Assembly: GCA_964016885.1 (NCBI GenBank)
Contig: OZ024744.1
Location: forward strand, 111,893,290-111,957,289
Direction: 5' to 3'
Source: Eledone cirrhosa
Lineage: Eukaryota; Mollusca; Cephalopoda; Octopoda; Eledonidae
Length of the DNA stretch: 64,000 nt
Both the position numbers and the translations under genes were made by a program. Position 1 is the first letter of the stretch; the number at the start of each line of letters is the position of its first letter. The notes beneath the pieces are model-generated. The model searched no databases, was not told the origin of the DNA, and saw nothing but the letters and a program-made list of their open reading frames with translations. Shown piece after piece: positions 1-11,603 of this stretch.

Positions 1-2267
1 TGAACTATGGCCATACTGGGGCAGTTTTACTCTTTCACTGGTTTTAGTCACTGAACTATGGCCATACTGGAGCAGTTTTACTCTGTCACTGGTTTTAGTC
101 ACTGAACTATGGCCATACTGGGGCAGATATACCCTTTCACTGGTTTTAGTCACTGAACTATGGCCATACTGGGGCAGTTTTACTCTTCACTGGTTTTAGT
201 CACTGAACTATGGCCATACTGGGGCAGTTTTACTCTTTCACTTGTTTTAGTCACTGAACTATGGCCATACTGGGGCAGTTTCACTCTTTCACTGGTTTCA
301 GCCACTCAACTATGGCCATACTGGGGCAGTTTTACTCTTTCACTCGTTTTAGCCACTCAACTATGGCCATACTGGGGCAGTTTTACTCTTTCACTGGTTT
401 TAGTCACTGAACTATGGCCATACTGGGGCAGTTTTACTCTGTCACTGGTTTTAGTCACTGAACTATGGCCATACTAGGGCAGTTTTACTCTTTAACTGGT
501 TTTCGTCACTGGACTATGGCCATACTGGGGCAGTTTTACTCTTTCACTGGTTTTAGTCACTCAACTATGGCCATACTGGGGCAGTTTTACTCTTTCACTG
601 GTTTTAGTCACTCAACTATGGCCATACTGTGGCAGTTTTACTCTTTCACTGGTTTTAGTCTCTGGACTATGGCCATACTGGGGCAGTTTTACTCTTTCAC
701 TGGTTTTAGTCACTGAACTATGGCCATACTGGGACAGTTTTACTCTTTCACTGGTTTTAGTCACTGAACTATGGCCATACTGGGGCAGTTTTACTCTTTC
801 ACTGGTTTTAGTCACTGAACTAAGGCCATACTGGGGCAGTTTTACTCTTTCACTGGTTTTAGTCACTGAACTATGGCCATACTGGGGCAGTTTTACTCTT
901 TAACTGGTTTTAGTCACTGAACTATGGCCATACTGGGGCAGTTTTACTGTTTCACTGGTTTTAGTCACTGAACTATGGCCATACTGGGGCAGTTTTACTG
1001 TTTCACTGGTTTTAGTCACTGAACTATGGCCATACTGGGGCAGTTTTACTGTTTCACTGGTTTTAGTCACTGAACTATGGCCATACTGGGGCAGTTTTAC
1101 TCTGTCACTGGTTTTAGTCACTGAACTATGGCCATACTGGGGCAGTTTTACTTTGCCACTGGTTTTAGTCACTTGACTATGGCCATACTGGGGCAGTTTT
1201 ACTCTGTCACTGGTTTTAGTCACTGAACTATGGCCATACTGGGGCAGTTTTACTCTTTCACTGGTTTTAGTCACTCAACTATGGCCATACTGGGGCAGTT
1301 TTACTCTGTCACTGGTTTTAGTCACTCAACTATGGCCATACTGGGGCAGTTTTACTGTTTCACTGGTTTTAGTCACTGAACTATGGCCATACTGGGGCAG
1401 TGTTACTCTTTAACTGGTTTTCATCACTGAACTATGGCCATACTGGGGCAGTTTTACTCTTTCACTGGTTTTAGTCACTGGACTATGGCCATACTGGAGC
1501 AGTTTTACTCTTTAACTGGTTTTCGTCACTGAACTATGGCCATACTGGGGCAGTTTTACTCTTTCACTGGTTTTAGTCACTGGACTATGGCCATACTGGG
1601 GCAGTTTTACTCTTTAACTGGTTTTCGTCACTGAACTATGGCCATACTGGGGCAGTTTTACTCTTTAACTGGTTTTCGTCACTGAACTATGGCCATACTG
1701 GGGCAGTTTTACTCTTTAACTGGTTTTCGTCACTGAACTATGGCCATACTGGGGCAGTTTTACTCTTTAACTGGTTTTCGTCACTGAACTATGGCCATAC
1801 TGGGGCAGTATTACTCTTTCACTGGTTTTAGTCACTGGACTATGGCCATACTGGGGCAGTTTTACTCTTTAACTGGTTTTCGTCACTGAACTATGGCCAT
1901 ACTGGGGCAGTTTTACTCTTTCACTCGTTTTAGTCACTCAACTATGGCCATACTGGGGCAGTTTTACTCTTTAACTGGTTTTAGTCACTGAACTATGGCC
2001 ATACTGGGGCAGTTTTACTCTTTCACTCGTTTTAGTCACTCAACTATGGCCATACTGGGGCAGTTTTACTCTTTAACTGGTTTTAGTCACTGAACTATGG
2101 CCATACTGGGGCAGTTTTACTCTTTCACTCGTTTTAGTCACTCAACTATGGCCATACTGGGGCAGTTTTACTCTTTCACTGGTTTTAGTCACTGAACTAT
2201 GGCCATACTGGGGCAGTTTTACTCTTTCACTGGTTTTAGTCACTGGACTATGGCCATACTGGAGCAG
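1..2267 (+). repeat. 51-bp tandem satellite, about 44 copies
   Basis: Head-to-tail copies of a 51-bp unit containing GGCCATACTGGGGCAG, then TTTTACTCTTTCACTGGTTT and AGTCACTGAACT. The array begins before the window. Copies differ by scattered substitutions (TCTTTC, TCTGTC, TCTTTAAC variants), and 51 is a multiple of three, so open frames run through several units; these are not genes. The GGCCATACTGGGGCA core is shared with the 80-bp satellite at 27216-29722. Confidence 0.97.
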
Positions 2268-2334
2268 GCGCCACCTGGATCATATCAAACCCAGTAGTTA
2301 TTTAATCAGCTTCTTTCTGTCGAACTACTAAGTT
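2268..2334. other. edge of the dispersed element that seeded the satellite
   Basis: Right after the last satellite unit the sequence reads GGAGCAGGCGCC and later CGAACTACTAAGTTAC. This resembles the continuation of a common cephalopod dispersed repeat (CTGGAGCACCGCC, then CCGAACCGCTAAGTTAC, recalled from memory), so the satellite probably arose by tandem amplification inside such an element. Confidence 0.4.
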
Positions 2335-3219
2335 ACAGTATATATACACACAGACACACCCACTCACACACACATATATATAGACACACACATACATATA
2401 TAGACACACACACACACACATATATATAGACACACACATACATATAGAGCCACACACACACACATATATATATATAGACACACACATATATATATATAGA
2501 CACAATATAGACACACACACACATACATATAGAGACACACACACACATATATATATATAGACACACACACACACATATAGAGACACACACACACATATAT
2601 AGACACACACACACATACATATAGAGACACACACACACATATATATAGAGACACACACACACATATATATAGACACACACACACATACATATAGAGACAC
2701 ACACACATACATATAGACACACACACACACACATATAGACACACACACACACATATATATAGACACACACATACATATAGAGACACACACACACATACAT
2801 ATAGAGACACACACACACATACATATAGAGACACACACACATACAGACACACACACACATATATATATAGACACACACACACATATATATATAGACACAC
2901 ACATACATATAGAGACACACACACACATATATATATAGACACACACACACACACATACATATAGACACACACACACATATATATATAGACACACACACAC
3001 ATACATATAGAGACACACACACACACATACATATAGAGACACACACACACATATATATATAGACACACACATACATATATATATAGACACACACACATAT
3101 ATAGACACACACACACATACATATAGACACACACGCACATACATATAGACACACACATACACACATAATAATATATACACTGTATATATATATAGACACA
3201 TGCACACACATATATATAG

Positions 3220-3268
<49 letters not shown>

Positions 3269-3374
3269 TATCTATATAGAGACACACACATATATATATA
3301 GAGAGAGAGACACACACACATATATATATATAGACACACACACACATATATAGAGAGAGAGATACACAGACCAT
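2335..3374. repeat. compound CA/TATAGACA microsatellite
   Basis: About 1 kb of alternating (CA)n, (TA)n and TATAGAGACACA blocks. All three minus-strand frames stay open because the motif makes no stop codons there. Those frames encode only C, V, Y, I, M and S runs and are not genes. Confidence 0.97.
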
Positions 3375-3375
3375 C

Positions 3376-3672
3376 TTCATCATAATCTTCGTTTAACGTC
3401 AATCTTCCACACTAGCATGGGTCAGACAGGAGTTGTCCCACTTGAGGCAAGATTGGTTGGGTGACCGTGTCTCGCTCGTATAGGACTCTCTGGTAGGTTT
3501 TCTACAGTTGGATGCCCTTCCTAACACCAACCACATTTATAGTGTGGACTGGGAAATTTTTACTGACTGTAGGCTAACTTTGCATGTAGGGAACACGAGT
3601 CTTCTGTATTACTGCGTGGCACCAAAGATCTCAGTCCAGTGACATTGTCTTAGAGAGGTGCAAGTGTGTAAG
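3376..3672 (-). mobile_element. LINE 3' untranslated region
   Basis: On the minus strand this follows the LINE frame at 3673-4512. It contains TAGGAAGGGCATCCAACTGT, GACCCATGCTAGTGTGG and AACGAAGATTATGATGAAGA, the 3' tail seen on the other LINE copies of this window, ending in GAT-rich sequence. Confidence 0.8.
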
Positions 3673-4512
3673 TTAGGAATTTACCATGTCGTCCCAACTT
3701 CCATCAATTTTGATCGCCCTGCACTTTTTTAGACAGCTGTCATCTTTCATGCACATCACGTGACCATACCAACGTAGTCTTCTCTCAAGTAAACAGCATC
3801 TGATCCCTCTTATTCCTAATTTCTCACTTAGTTCATTTATGTTTTGCCATTCGTGTATATTACTATTACACATCCAACAGAGCATGCATGCTTCATTCCT
3901 TTCCAGTCTGCGCAGGTCCTCTGCACACAATGCCCATGTCTCACTGCCATGTAGCATAGTTGATCGTATACAGGCATCATACAATCTGCCTTTCATTTTT
4001 AGAGAAAAAACCAACAGCAGTATTAGCTCTCTGAACTCTTTCCATCCCGTTCTAATTCTGGCTACTGTACTTTCAGAGCACCCACCACCACTGCTGATTT
4101 TGTCACCCAGGTAACGGAAGGTGTCCACTATTTCTATAGAGCCATCTGGGCAATAGAAGGAGCTAGTATCCTGTGGGCACTTGCTACTTATTGCACCTGA
4201 GCATTAGCTATATATAAAATCTATGTTCTTAGATAGCTTACCTGTGATCCCACTACATCTTTTATGTACCAATAGTTTGCATTTGGGACATAAAATGGAA
4301 TTTTTACCTACTCCTTTCTTACACACTGAGCATGGCCATTTCTCAGAGGGCACCTGTGCCCTATTTTCCTTTCTACATACTAGAACTTTAGTCTTAGACA
4401 AGTTAACTTTAAGGCCTTTTGATTCTAGGCCATGCTTCCATGTTTGGAATTTCTTCTCTAGTTCAGCCATGGATTCAGCTATGAGAGTTAGATCATCTTT
4501 GTATAGAAGACA
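3673..4512 (-). pseudogene. RTE-like LINE polyprotein, 5'-truncated and broken
   Basis: This is the C-terminal part of a LINE polyprotein, which would copy its own RNA into DNA. It starts within the reverse transcriptase at the active-site loop, which reads LYKDD where the copy at 55301 has LYADD. It continues through EKKFQTWKHGLESKGLKVNLSKT (in part), a cysteine-rich knuckle (CSVCKKG...CPKCKLLVHKRCSG), and the family-typical tail MLCWMCNSN...LRWYGHVMCMKDD. One in-frame TAA at 4204-4206 splits the frame, three residues are missing before [12 protein letters not shown], and the C-terminus has lost the GRPKKTWDE segment. The 5' edge lies in a CA run. Dead copy. Confidence 0.88.
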
Positions 4513-4515
4513 CAT

Positions 4516-4547
<32 letters not shown>

Positions 4548-4584
4548 CTATATATATATATACAGACACACTCTCACACATATA
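4513..4584. repeat. CA/TA microsatellite at LINE 5' edge
   Basis: (CA)n followed by TATATATA and CACTCTCACACA. It marks the 5' truncation point of the LINE. Confidence 0.9.
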
Positions 4585-4587
4585 TAT

Positions 4588-4665
4588 ATGTCAAATTTGC
4601 CTTTCATTCTTTCAAGGTCGATAAAAAAAGTACCAGTCTACAACTGGGGTCGATTCTTCTTCTTT
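4588..4665 (+). mobile_element. SINE body fragment
   Basis: TTTGCCTTTCATTCTTTC, GGTCGATAAAAAAAGTACCA and CTGGGGTCGATT match the diverged, three-region variant of the tRNA-derived SINE seen at 33421-33660. The tRNA head is missing. The 75 bases after it show nothing recognisable. Confidence 0.65.
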
Positions 4666-4740
4666 CTGGAAGAAATCTGCTGTACTCAGGCCTGGAGAAG
4701 GATGGGCTCTGTTAGGCTTAAAATAACCATAAAATGATAT

Positions 4741-5067
4741 ATATAGACACAGAAACATCCTTACACACACACACACTCACACACACAGTTATATAGAGAG
4801 ACACAGGCACACAACACACTCTCACACACATATATAGATATATATAGACACAGAAACATCCTTACACACACACACACACTCACACACACAGTTATATAGA
4901 GAGACACAGGCACACAACACACTCTCACACACATATATAGATATATATAGACACAGAAACATCCTTACACACACACACACACTCACACACACAGTTATAT
5001 AGAGAGACACAGGCACACAACACACTCTCACACACATATATAGATATATATAGATACAGAAACATCC

Positions 5068-5105
<38 letters not shown>

Positions 5106-5279
5106 ATATAGAGAGACACAGGCACACAACACACTCTCACACACATATATAGATATATATAGACACAGAAACATCCTTACACACACACACACACTCACAC
5201 ACACAGTTATATAGAGAGACACAGGCACACAACACACTCTCACACACATATATAGATATATATAGATACAGAAACATCC

Positions 5280-5310
<31 letters not shown>

Positions 5311-6134
5311 TATATAGAGAGACACAGGCACACAACACACTCTCACACACATATATAGATATATATAGACACAGAAACATCCTTACACACACACACACAC
5401 TCACACACACAGTTATATAGAGAGACACAGGCACACAACACACTCTCACACACATATATAGATATATATAGACACAGAAACATCCTTACACACACACACA
5501 GTTATATAGAGAGACACAGGCACACAACACACTCTCACACACATATATAGATATATATAGACACAGAAACATCCTTACACACACACACACACTCACACAC
5601 ACAGTTATATAGAGAGACACAGGCACACAACACACTCTCACACACATATATAGATATATATAGACACAGAAACATCCTTACACACACACACACACTCACA
5701 CACACAGTTATATAGAGAGACACAGGCACACAACACACTCTCACACACATATATAGATATATATAGACACAGAAACATCCTTACACACACACACAGTTAT
5801 ATAGAGAGACACAGGCACACAACACACTCTCACACACATATATAGATATATATAGACACAGAAACATCCTTACACACACACACACACTCACACACACAGT
5901 TATATAGAGAGACACAGGCACACAACACACTCTCACACACATATATAGATATATATAGACACAGAAACATCCTTACACACACACACAGTTATATAGAGAG
6001 ACACAGGCACACAACACACTCTCACACACATATATAGATATATATAGACACAGAAACATCCTTACACACACACACAGTTATATAGAGAGACACAGGCACA
6101 CAACACACTCTCACACACATATATAGATATATAG
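4741..6134. repeat. about 103-bp minisatellite, about 14 copies
   Basis: The unit runs ATATATAGACACAGAAACAT, CCTTACACACAC, a variable CA stretch, AGTTATATAGAGAGACACAG, GCACACAACACACTCTCACA. Copies differ mainly in CA-tract length (unit steps of about 77, 103 and 109 bp), so the array combines minisatellite and microsatellite variation. Confidence 0.95.
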
Positions 6135-6544
6135 AGACATCCACCAGTAGAAAGGTTGCGAAACAAAGAGCTGGGAAGACTCTCAGTTGTGTCAAAGATG
6201 ACAACCTCTCCTGTGAACTTGGTAGATAAGAGACTATGTAAGCAGGATAGAAACCCCTCGGCTTGTCTAGGTCTGTGGCTCCACTTCAGTACTGACTTGA
6301 TCTACATAGACCTGTCCAACCCTTATTAGAAAGAAAAGTTGATGTTAAAACAGTGACGATGATGACGACGACGATGATGATGATATATCTGATGACTCCT
6401 CATTGATTAGCTTCTGTGCAGTTTCTCATTACCATATTTCACCCACAAGTTGAGGCTATGGTAAAAGATACTTGCCCAAGGTGACAGTGCGACCTGAAAC
6501 TACTGTGTAAGGGTGTATGTGATTGGTATTTTAGCAATAGCACT
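6135..6544. other. no gene recognised
   Basis: Mixed-composition sequence with a short GACGATGATGACGACGACGA triplet stretch near 6353-6384. The bases before that stretch (AAAGTTGATGTTAAAACAGT) resemble a decayed LINE/SINE 3' tail. No coding, tRNA or terminal-repeat signal seen. Confidence 0.5.
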
Positions 6545-7079
6545 AACATAGAGTGATGCATAATGAAAGTGTATATGAAAGCATATACATTGTTTATGTA
6601 TAATAAATGTACCCGAGTCTCATTATGAATGCTTTAAGCTGCGATCATGACACAGCAACTTCAGTAACTATGTTAAATTTCCAGGCTAATGTTTTAGGAT
6701 CTTTTTTCCATATATGCTAGTTAGTGGTACTGATTGGAGTATATCAAGCCCATACAGTATGCAAATGAGCATCTCTTTAACCCTTTAGCATTTAAACCTG
6801 CCTGTCCAGCCAGAATTTACTCACCTCTTTTTGTTCAAATCAGCTGTAACTGGCCACTCATACTGATGTTAAGGTACTGTTCTCAAAATAAATAATATTA
6901 AAATCTCATAGATTCAATATTGTGAGATATTATATGAGCCTTTACTGTGAAAATACAATCTACTATATAAATTGGAAGTGGTCGGACGTTGTTTATTTAA
7001 GTAAGTAGGTGTAGTCGGATAAATGTTGAAACGGCTAGGTGGAATGCAGCAAAAATTTACACAGTTATGCAGAATGATC

Positions 7080-7470
7080 CGAGGAGGCTTTGGGTCGACT
7101 TTCAAGCTACAAGCTTCCATGGTTACGGAGAAAATTGATGAAACAGGAATTTCCCATTCAAATTGAACTGACAGTAATCTGTGAACGCAGAAGTAGTTAT
7201 TTCGAGAAACGTTGCAACCGAACGAAAACGAGAAGACGATATTTTGGTTCGTGAAGACGTTCCCTGGCAATGAATGGGAAAAAACGAGGATAATACGTCA
7301 TTATGTGGAGCGTGAAGAACAATTTCATGCAAAGACAAGACCAAGTTTATGGTATAAATGGAGTCGTTAGACTAATATTCTATTTAAAATAACAGAATGA
7401 TTTCCAGCCCCGGAGTTTAAGAATGATGTAAATAAAATTGAAAATGAAAATGACAGAGGTTATTAAAATA
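7080..7470 (-). mobile_element. PLE 3'-region fragment
   Basis: AACGCAGAAGTAG, AACGTTGCAACCG, CGTTCCCTGGCAA and AATACGTCATTA occur here in the order and orientation found at 47101-47452, just beyond the second PLE coding relic (minus strand). It is therefore a fragment of the same element family without coding sequence. Confidence 0.7.
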
Positions 7471-7499
7471 GTAAATAGTAAATAGTGAAGATTTAGGCC

Positions 7500-7563
7500 A
7501 GTATATACGTATGCCCTGACGGACATACACATACATACGCACACACAAATACATACACACCCA

Positions 7564-7628
<65 letters not shown>

Positions 7629-7672
7629 GCACACAAACACACACACACACGCGCACGCACGCGTATGTATAA
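7500..7672. repeat. CA/CG-rich microsatellite
   Basis: ACATACACATACATACGCAC followed by about 50 bases of (AC)n and ACGCACGCGC variants. The same kind of tract follows the PLE 3' region at 47520-47830. Confidence 0.9.
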
Positions 7673-7699
7673 ACCTTATGCATTTCTACAGTATGTTCA

Positions 7700-8112
7700 C
7701 CAAACTTAAGACATAGGTTACTTATGTACTCCGGATGGTCATGGGCACTTTCATTTTTCCAGATATTGATTATAGGGCCCCCCCCCGGTAGATAACCCCT
7801 TTAACCCCTTTAACCACTTCCTTGGAGTCGACTGAAGCATTGCAGTGCAATGCAACAAAATGTCATAACTTCTGGAGTTCGCAACCGATTTTCACAAACC
7901 TTGACACATGGGCTACGTTTGTTCTACAGATGAATGTGAACTCTCAGAATTGGCACATATTGAGTAGGGGACCCCTGGGGGCAGGAACCCCCTTTTGGAA
8001 AAAGCCAATGATTTTGTAAAAGTATAGATTTTGAAGCAGCACTGAAGTATTGACATAAATGGTATACACAACTGCTATTTAATACCCGAGCAACGCCGGG
8101 TACCTCTGTTAG
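7700..8112 (+). mobile_element. Helitron 3'-end relic
   Basis: It ends in ACCCGAGCAACGCCGGGTAC, a CCCG/CCGGG-type hairpin, then CTCTGTTAG followed by T, like the complete Helitrons at 11604-12488 and 41160-41977. The upstream part (AACTTCTGGAGTTCGCAACC, GATTTTCACAAACCTTGACA) is the non-coding body. The 5' TC end is not visible, so the start is approximate. Confidence 0.65.
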
Positions 8113-8369
8113 TAGTATATATAGAGTAATGTAAATGTTATGTGAGATATAATGTGAGGTAAAACCTTTACTGTGAAAATATAATAGTATATATAGAGTA
8201 ATGTAAATGCTAAAGGGTTAATGTTTTCATCTTTAAAAATCTGTCATTCCCACATGGTTACTGAGATAGCTGTGGTATGATCACAGCTTAAAATATCCAA
8301 GGTGAGACTTATGTATGTTTATTGTACATAAACATATTGTATATTACTTCATACACATGTCCATTCACT

Positions 8370-8472
8370 GAGGTTAACTTTGCCTTTCATCCTTACGGGG
8401 TCGATAAAATAAAGTACCAGTAATGTACTGGGTATTTGCTGGCCTTGTGCCAAAAGTAGAAACAATTATATA
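8370..8472 (+). mobile_element. tRNA-derived SINE, 5'-truncated
   Basis: GAGGTTAACTTTGCCTTTCA, CCTTACGGGGTCGATAAAAT, AAAGTACCAGTAATG and TGCTGGCCTTGTGCC, ending AAACAATTATATAT. Only the body and 3' tail of the common SINE remain. Confidence 0.9.
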
Positions 8473-8952
8473 TAAATACATACATTTACTTTTGTGACCA
8501 TTCTTTAGAATGTGGTCTTTGGTCTTTGTCTCTTGCGGCAACCTGCCGGTAGTTATGTAGCAGAAGACACTCAGCATGGAAGTTACTAATTGGATGCCGG
8601 ATTTGAGGACCAAACCATGACAATCACCAGTTTTGTACCTGAACATGTGACTGCTCTGTGGGTGTGGACATTTCTATATTTCTTATGCAATCTGGTATGT
8701 TACGTCACAGATGATACACAGACAATTCGTGTGAAATGTGTTCAAAGAATGGTAACAAAAGAACTGAAGCAAAAGTCACTGCAATTCAGCAAGAAGCCAA
8801 TGAGAGAAGGGCTTGGGGTAGCTTTTATTTTATCTCCCTCAACACATTATCACATTATGACAATATGTTTTATGTAGGTACACATATTTCTCTGTATTTT
8901 ATTATTTCATTTGAAATAATAAATGTTGATTGATTGATATTATATTTACTAC
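8473..8952. other. no gene recognised
   Basis: About 480 bp of moderate composition. A 95-codon open frame at 8590-8877 has no recognisable domain and no supporting context, so I do not call it a gene. GATTGATTGAT and AT-rich bases follow toward 8950. Confidence 0.5.
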
Positions 8953-9016
8953 ATATATAGTACCAGTAATGAACTGGGTATTTGCTGGCCTTGTGCCTAA
9001 AGTAGAAACAATTATA
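8953..9016 (+). mobile_element. SINE 3' fragment
   Basis: ACATATATAGTACCAGTAAT, GAACTGGGTATTTGCTGGCC and TTGTGCCTAAAGTAGAAACA are the last 60 bases of the common tRNA-derived SINE. Confidence 0.85.
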
Positions 9017-9086
9017 TTTACTACATATATATACATATATATAAAAGTCCTTTTTTTTTCTCTGCAAATATACTTAACAAGAAGAA

Positions 9087-9088
9087 TA

Positions 9089-9127
<39 letters not shown>
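9087..9127. repeat. (TA)n
   Basis: About 40 bases of TA forming the left edge of the 485-bp repeat array. Confidence 0.97.
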
Positions 9128-9129
<2 letters not shown>

Positions 9130-10390
9130 CCTACCTCCCTCTGCCTCTATCTTTACTTCGGCCCTTGAAAAAATTGATTCCACTTCATTCACTCTCATCT
9201 CAGGAACAGTTTTGGATAGCGCTAGTTCGTAATTTAAATTCAAGAATTTTATATTCTTCGAATGAAAAGAACCTTCTGACGAGAATCTTTCTTTGCAACG
9301 AAGGCCGTATGGTCTCCGTTTATTTTTGGGATTCGAAACCGATCGGTAAAGGTAACTATAGTAGGTAAAGTCAATTTTTTAAAATTTATTTTGAAACTTT
9401 TTCATTATTTGCTAAACCTTGTTTATATATGTTCTGGCTCGTTAATTTATTAACCTGCCATTGAACCACATTGGCATTTGGTTGGACAATACATGCGTCC
9501 CTTAGCGCCTTGTGCGTGAAGGAACACATATCCTATTATTACTACTCTCCTCTATTGTTGAGAGACAAATTGGGTCGTTCCGACTGCTGCTAGTGATAGT
9601 TGCGGCCGGTTTGACCTACCTCCCTCTGCCTCTATCTTTACTTCGGCCCTTAAAAAAATTGATTCCACTTCATTCACTCTCATCTCAGGAACAGTTTTGG
9701 ATAGCGCTAGTTCGTAATTTAAATTCAAGAATTTTATATTCTTCGAATGAAAAGAACCTTCTGACGAGAATCTTTCTTTGCAACGAAGGCCGTATGGTCT
9801 CCGTTTATTTTTGGGATTCGAAACCGATCGGTAAAGGTAACTATAGTAGGTAAAGTCAATTTTTTAAAATTTATTTTGAAACTTTTTCATTATTTGCTAA
9901 ACCTTGTTTATATATGTTCTGGCTCGTTAATTTATTAACCTGCCATTGAACCACATTGGCATTTGGTTGGACAATACATGCGTCCCTTAGCGCCTTGTGC
10001 GTGAAGGAACACATATCCTATTATTACTACTCTCCTCTATTGTTGAGAGACAAATTGGGTCGTTCCGACTGCTGCTAGTGATAGTTGCGGCCGGTTTGAC
10101 CTACCTCCCTCTGCCTCTATCTTTACTTCGGCCCTTGAAAAAATTGATTCCACTTCATTCACTCTCATCTCAGGAACAGTTTTGGATAGCGCTAGTTCGT
10201 AATTTAAATTCAAGAATTTTATATTCTTCGAATGAAAAGAACCTTCTGACGAGAATCTTTCTTTGCAACGAAGGCCGTATGGTCTCCGTTTATTTTTGGG
10301 ATTCGAAACCGATCGGTAAAGGTAACTATAGTAGGTAAAGTCAATTTTTTAAAATTTATTTTGAAACTTTTTCATTATTTGCTAAACCTT

Positions 10391-10395
<5 letters not shown>
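9128..10395 (+). repeat. 485-bp tandem repeat, about 2.6 near-identical copies
   Basis: Units begin at 9128, 9613 and 10098 with ACCTACCTCCCTCTGCCTCT and repeat at exactly 485 bp. I see one difference between units (CCCTTGAAAA versus CCCTTAAAAA). Both array edges are (TA)n. A 113-codon frame (9512-9853 and again 9997-10338) crosses unit junctions and has no recognisable domain. Minus-strand TATATAAACAAGG resembles a TATA box. Near-identity implies recent duplication or concerted evolution. I cannot assign the unit to a known family. Confidence 0.9.
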
Positions 10396-10426
<31 letters not shown>

Positions 10427-10521
10427 GTGAATATGTGAATGTATGTTTGGATATATATATATATGTTTATATATATATACATATATACATACATATATAT
10501 TTATATATATATATATATACA
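10396..10521. repeat. TA/CATA-type microsatellite
   Basis: (TA)n interspersed with TATGTTTGGATATATA and ATACATACATATA. It separates the 485-bp array from a LINE fragment. Confidence 0.95.
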
Positions 10522-10522
10522 T

Positions 10523-11182
10523 ATTAGAAAGAAACGAAGCCTGCATGCTCCGATGGATGTGTAACAGTAATATACGCGAACGGCAAAGCATAAATGAATT
10601 GAGAGAGAGAGACCGAGCATAAGAGGAATCAAATGCTGTGTGCAGGAGAAGCGGTTGAGTTGGTATGGACATGTGATGCGCATGATGGATGACAGCTGCA
10701 TAAAAAGGTGCAGAGCACTAGAAGTCGATGGAAACCGCGGAGTGGGGAGACTCAAGAAGACCTGGGATGAGGTCATAAAAGCCGACCTTACCCAATTACA
10801 CCCCTCAAAGGCGATGACACACGACTGACCTCTGGCGTCACGCAGTAATACAGAGTACCCGACCTCCCATGGGTACAAGCTGAAGCATATAGACAATATG
10901 CCCCCACACCCTCCCACTGCAAAGTGGTCGTGAAGGTGCCACGGCAAAAAAGCACCCAGCCCACGTTGTAAAGTGGACGTGTAGGCGTCACGGAAAAAGC
11001 ACCCAGCACTCACTGTAAATGAGGTTGGTGTTAGGAAGGGCATCCAGCTGTAGAAATCAAGCCAAAATCAGTTCCTGTATGAGCAAGGCATGGTCAGCCG
11101 ACCAGACACTGCCCACAACAGGACAACCCGTCTAACCCATGCTAGCGTGGAAGAACGGACGTAAAACGGTGATGATGCTGAT
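10523..11182 (+). pseudogene. RTE-like LINE, 3'-terminal fragment
   Basis: The polyprotein tail (ERNEACMLRWMCNSNIRERQ, then LSWYGHVMRMMDDS and GRLKKTWDEVIKADLTQL) is followed by the 3' UTR (AAAGTGGTCGTGAAGGTGCC, GGTTGGTGTTAGGAAGGGCA, ACGGACGTAAAACGGTGATG). Compared with the copy at 55301, two bases are inserted in the GAGAGAGA stretch near 10605 and two are lost near 10827, so the frame is broken twice. The 5' edge lies at a (TA)n run. Confidence 0.88.
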
Positions 11183-11282
11183 ATATATATATATATGTAT
11201 ATAAGTATGGTTGCAAGAAAAATTGTGTCCGTAGGTGGTATGCCGGTTGAGCATTAAATGCTCCCATAGAGCAGAGTAAAAT

Positions 11283-11600
11283 ACTATAAGAATAAAGGAA
11301 CAAAGATTCAGTGTTGCATCATAACATATTTAATAACATATTACATATGTTTCCCTGTCAATCAGCTCGAGGAACGACCTATTATTGATCAAACCTGACT
11401 GTAATCGAATGATCATCAAATATGTTTCCTATATGAGACGAGATTACATAGGAAACATAACTGATGATCTTTCGATTTCAGAGTCAGGTTTGATCAATAA
11501 TAGGTCATTCCTCGAGCTGATTGATAGTGAAACATATGTAATATGTTATTAAATATGTTATGATGTAACACTGAATCTTTGTTTTTATAGTATTATACTA
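11283..11600. mobile_element. foldback element, PLE-terminal-repeat-like
   Basis: The arm at 11283-11400 (ATTCAGTGTTGCATCATAAC, AATATGTTATTACATATGTT read on either strand, CTCGAGGAACGACCTATTA) is the reverse complement of 11468-11598. Both arms carry a hammerhead-like remnant: CTGATTGA, four bases, GAAAC, then an ACA-TA-TGT mini-hairpin. Stem II is almost absent, so it is decayed. Confidence 0.6.
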
Positions 11601-11603
11601 TTA

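Larger units (their letters stand above)
6781..8217. mobile_element. TTAA-flanked, piggyBac-like non-autonomous element
   Basis: Perfect 14-bp inverted termini CCCTTTAGCATTTA (6781-6794) and TAAATGCTAAAGGG (8204-8217) are each flanked by TTAA (6777-6780, 8218-8221). A TTAA target duplication next to CCY termini is the piggyBac hallmark. No transposase is present; the interior holds a PLE fragment, a CA tract and a Helitron end. The flanks are also an inverted repeat, so the TTAA symmetry could be part of a longer foldback instead. Confidence 0.5.
6545..8350. repeat. large diverged inverted repeat enclosing nested elements
   Basis: The arm at about 6585-6700 (TTTATGTATAATAAATGTAC, GAGTCTCA, GCGATCATGACACAG) matches the reverse complement of about 8240-8330 at roughly three bases in four. 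The arms enclose the TTAA-flanked segment at 6781-8217, a PLE fragment and a Helitron 3' end. Confidence 0.6.

Noticed and set aside
1..2267. Regular 51-bp repeats as a CRISPR-like array
   Set aside because: There are no unique spacers; the whole unit repeats. The context is eukaryotic.
2302..3402. 366-codon Cys/Val/Tyr-rich frame resembling a cysteine-rich secreted protein
   Set aside because: CA/TATAGACA microsatellite on the minus strand; three overlapping frames are equally long.
6361..6392. GACGATGATGACGACGACGA as an acidic coding repeat
   Set aside because: Short triplet tract next to a decayed LINE-type tail; flanking frames are closed.
8590..8877. Small host gene of 95 codons
   Set aside because: No domain, no neighbouring exon signal and average composition; open frames of this length occur by chance here.
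9512..10338. 113-codon frame repeated twice as a real gene
   Set aside because: Identical because the DNA unit is duplicated; it crosses the unit junction and has no recognisable domain.
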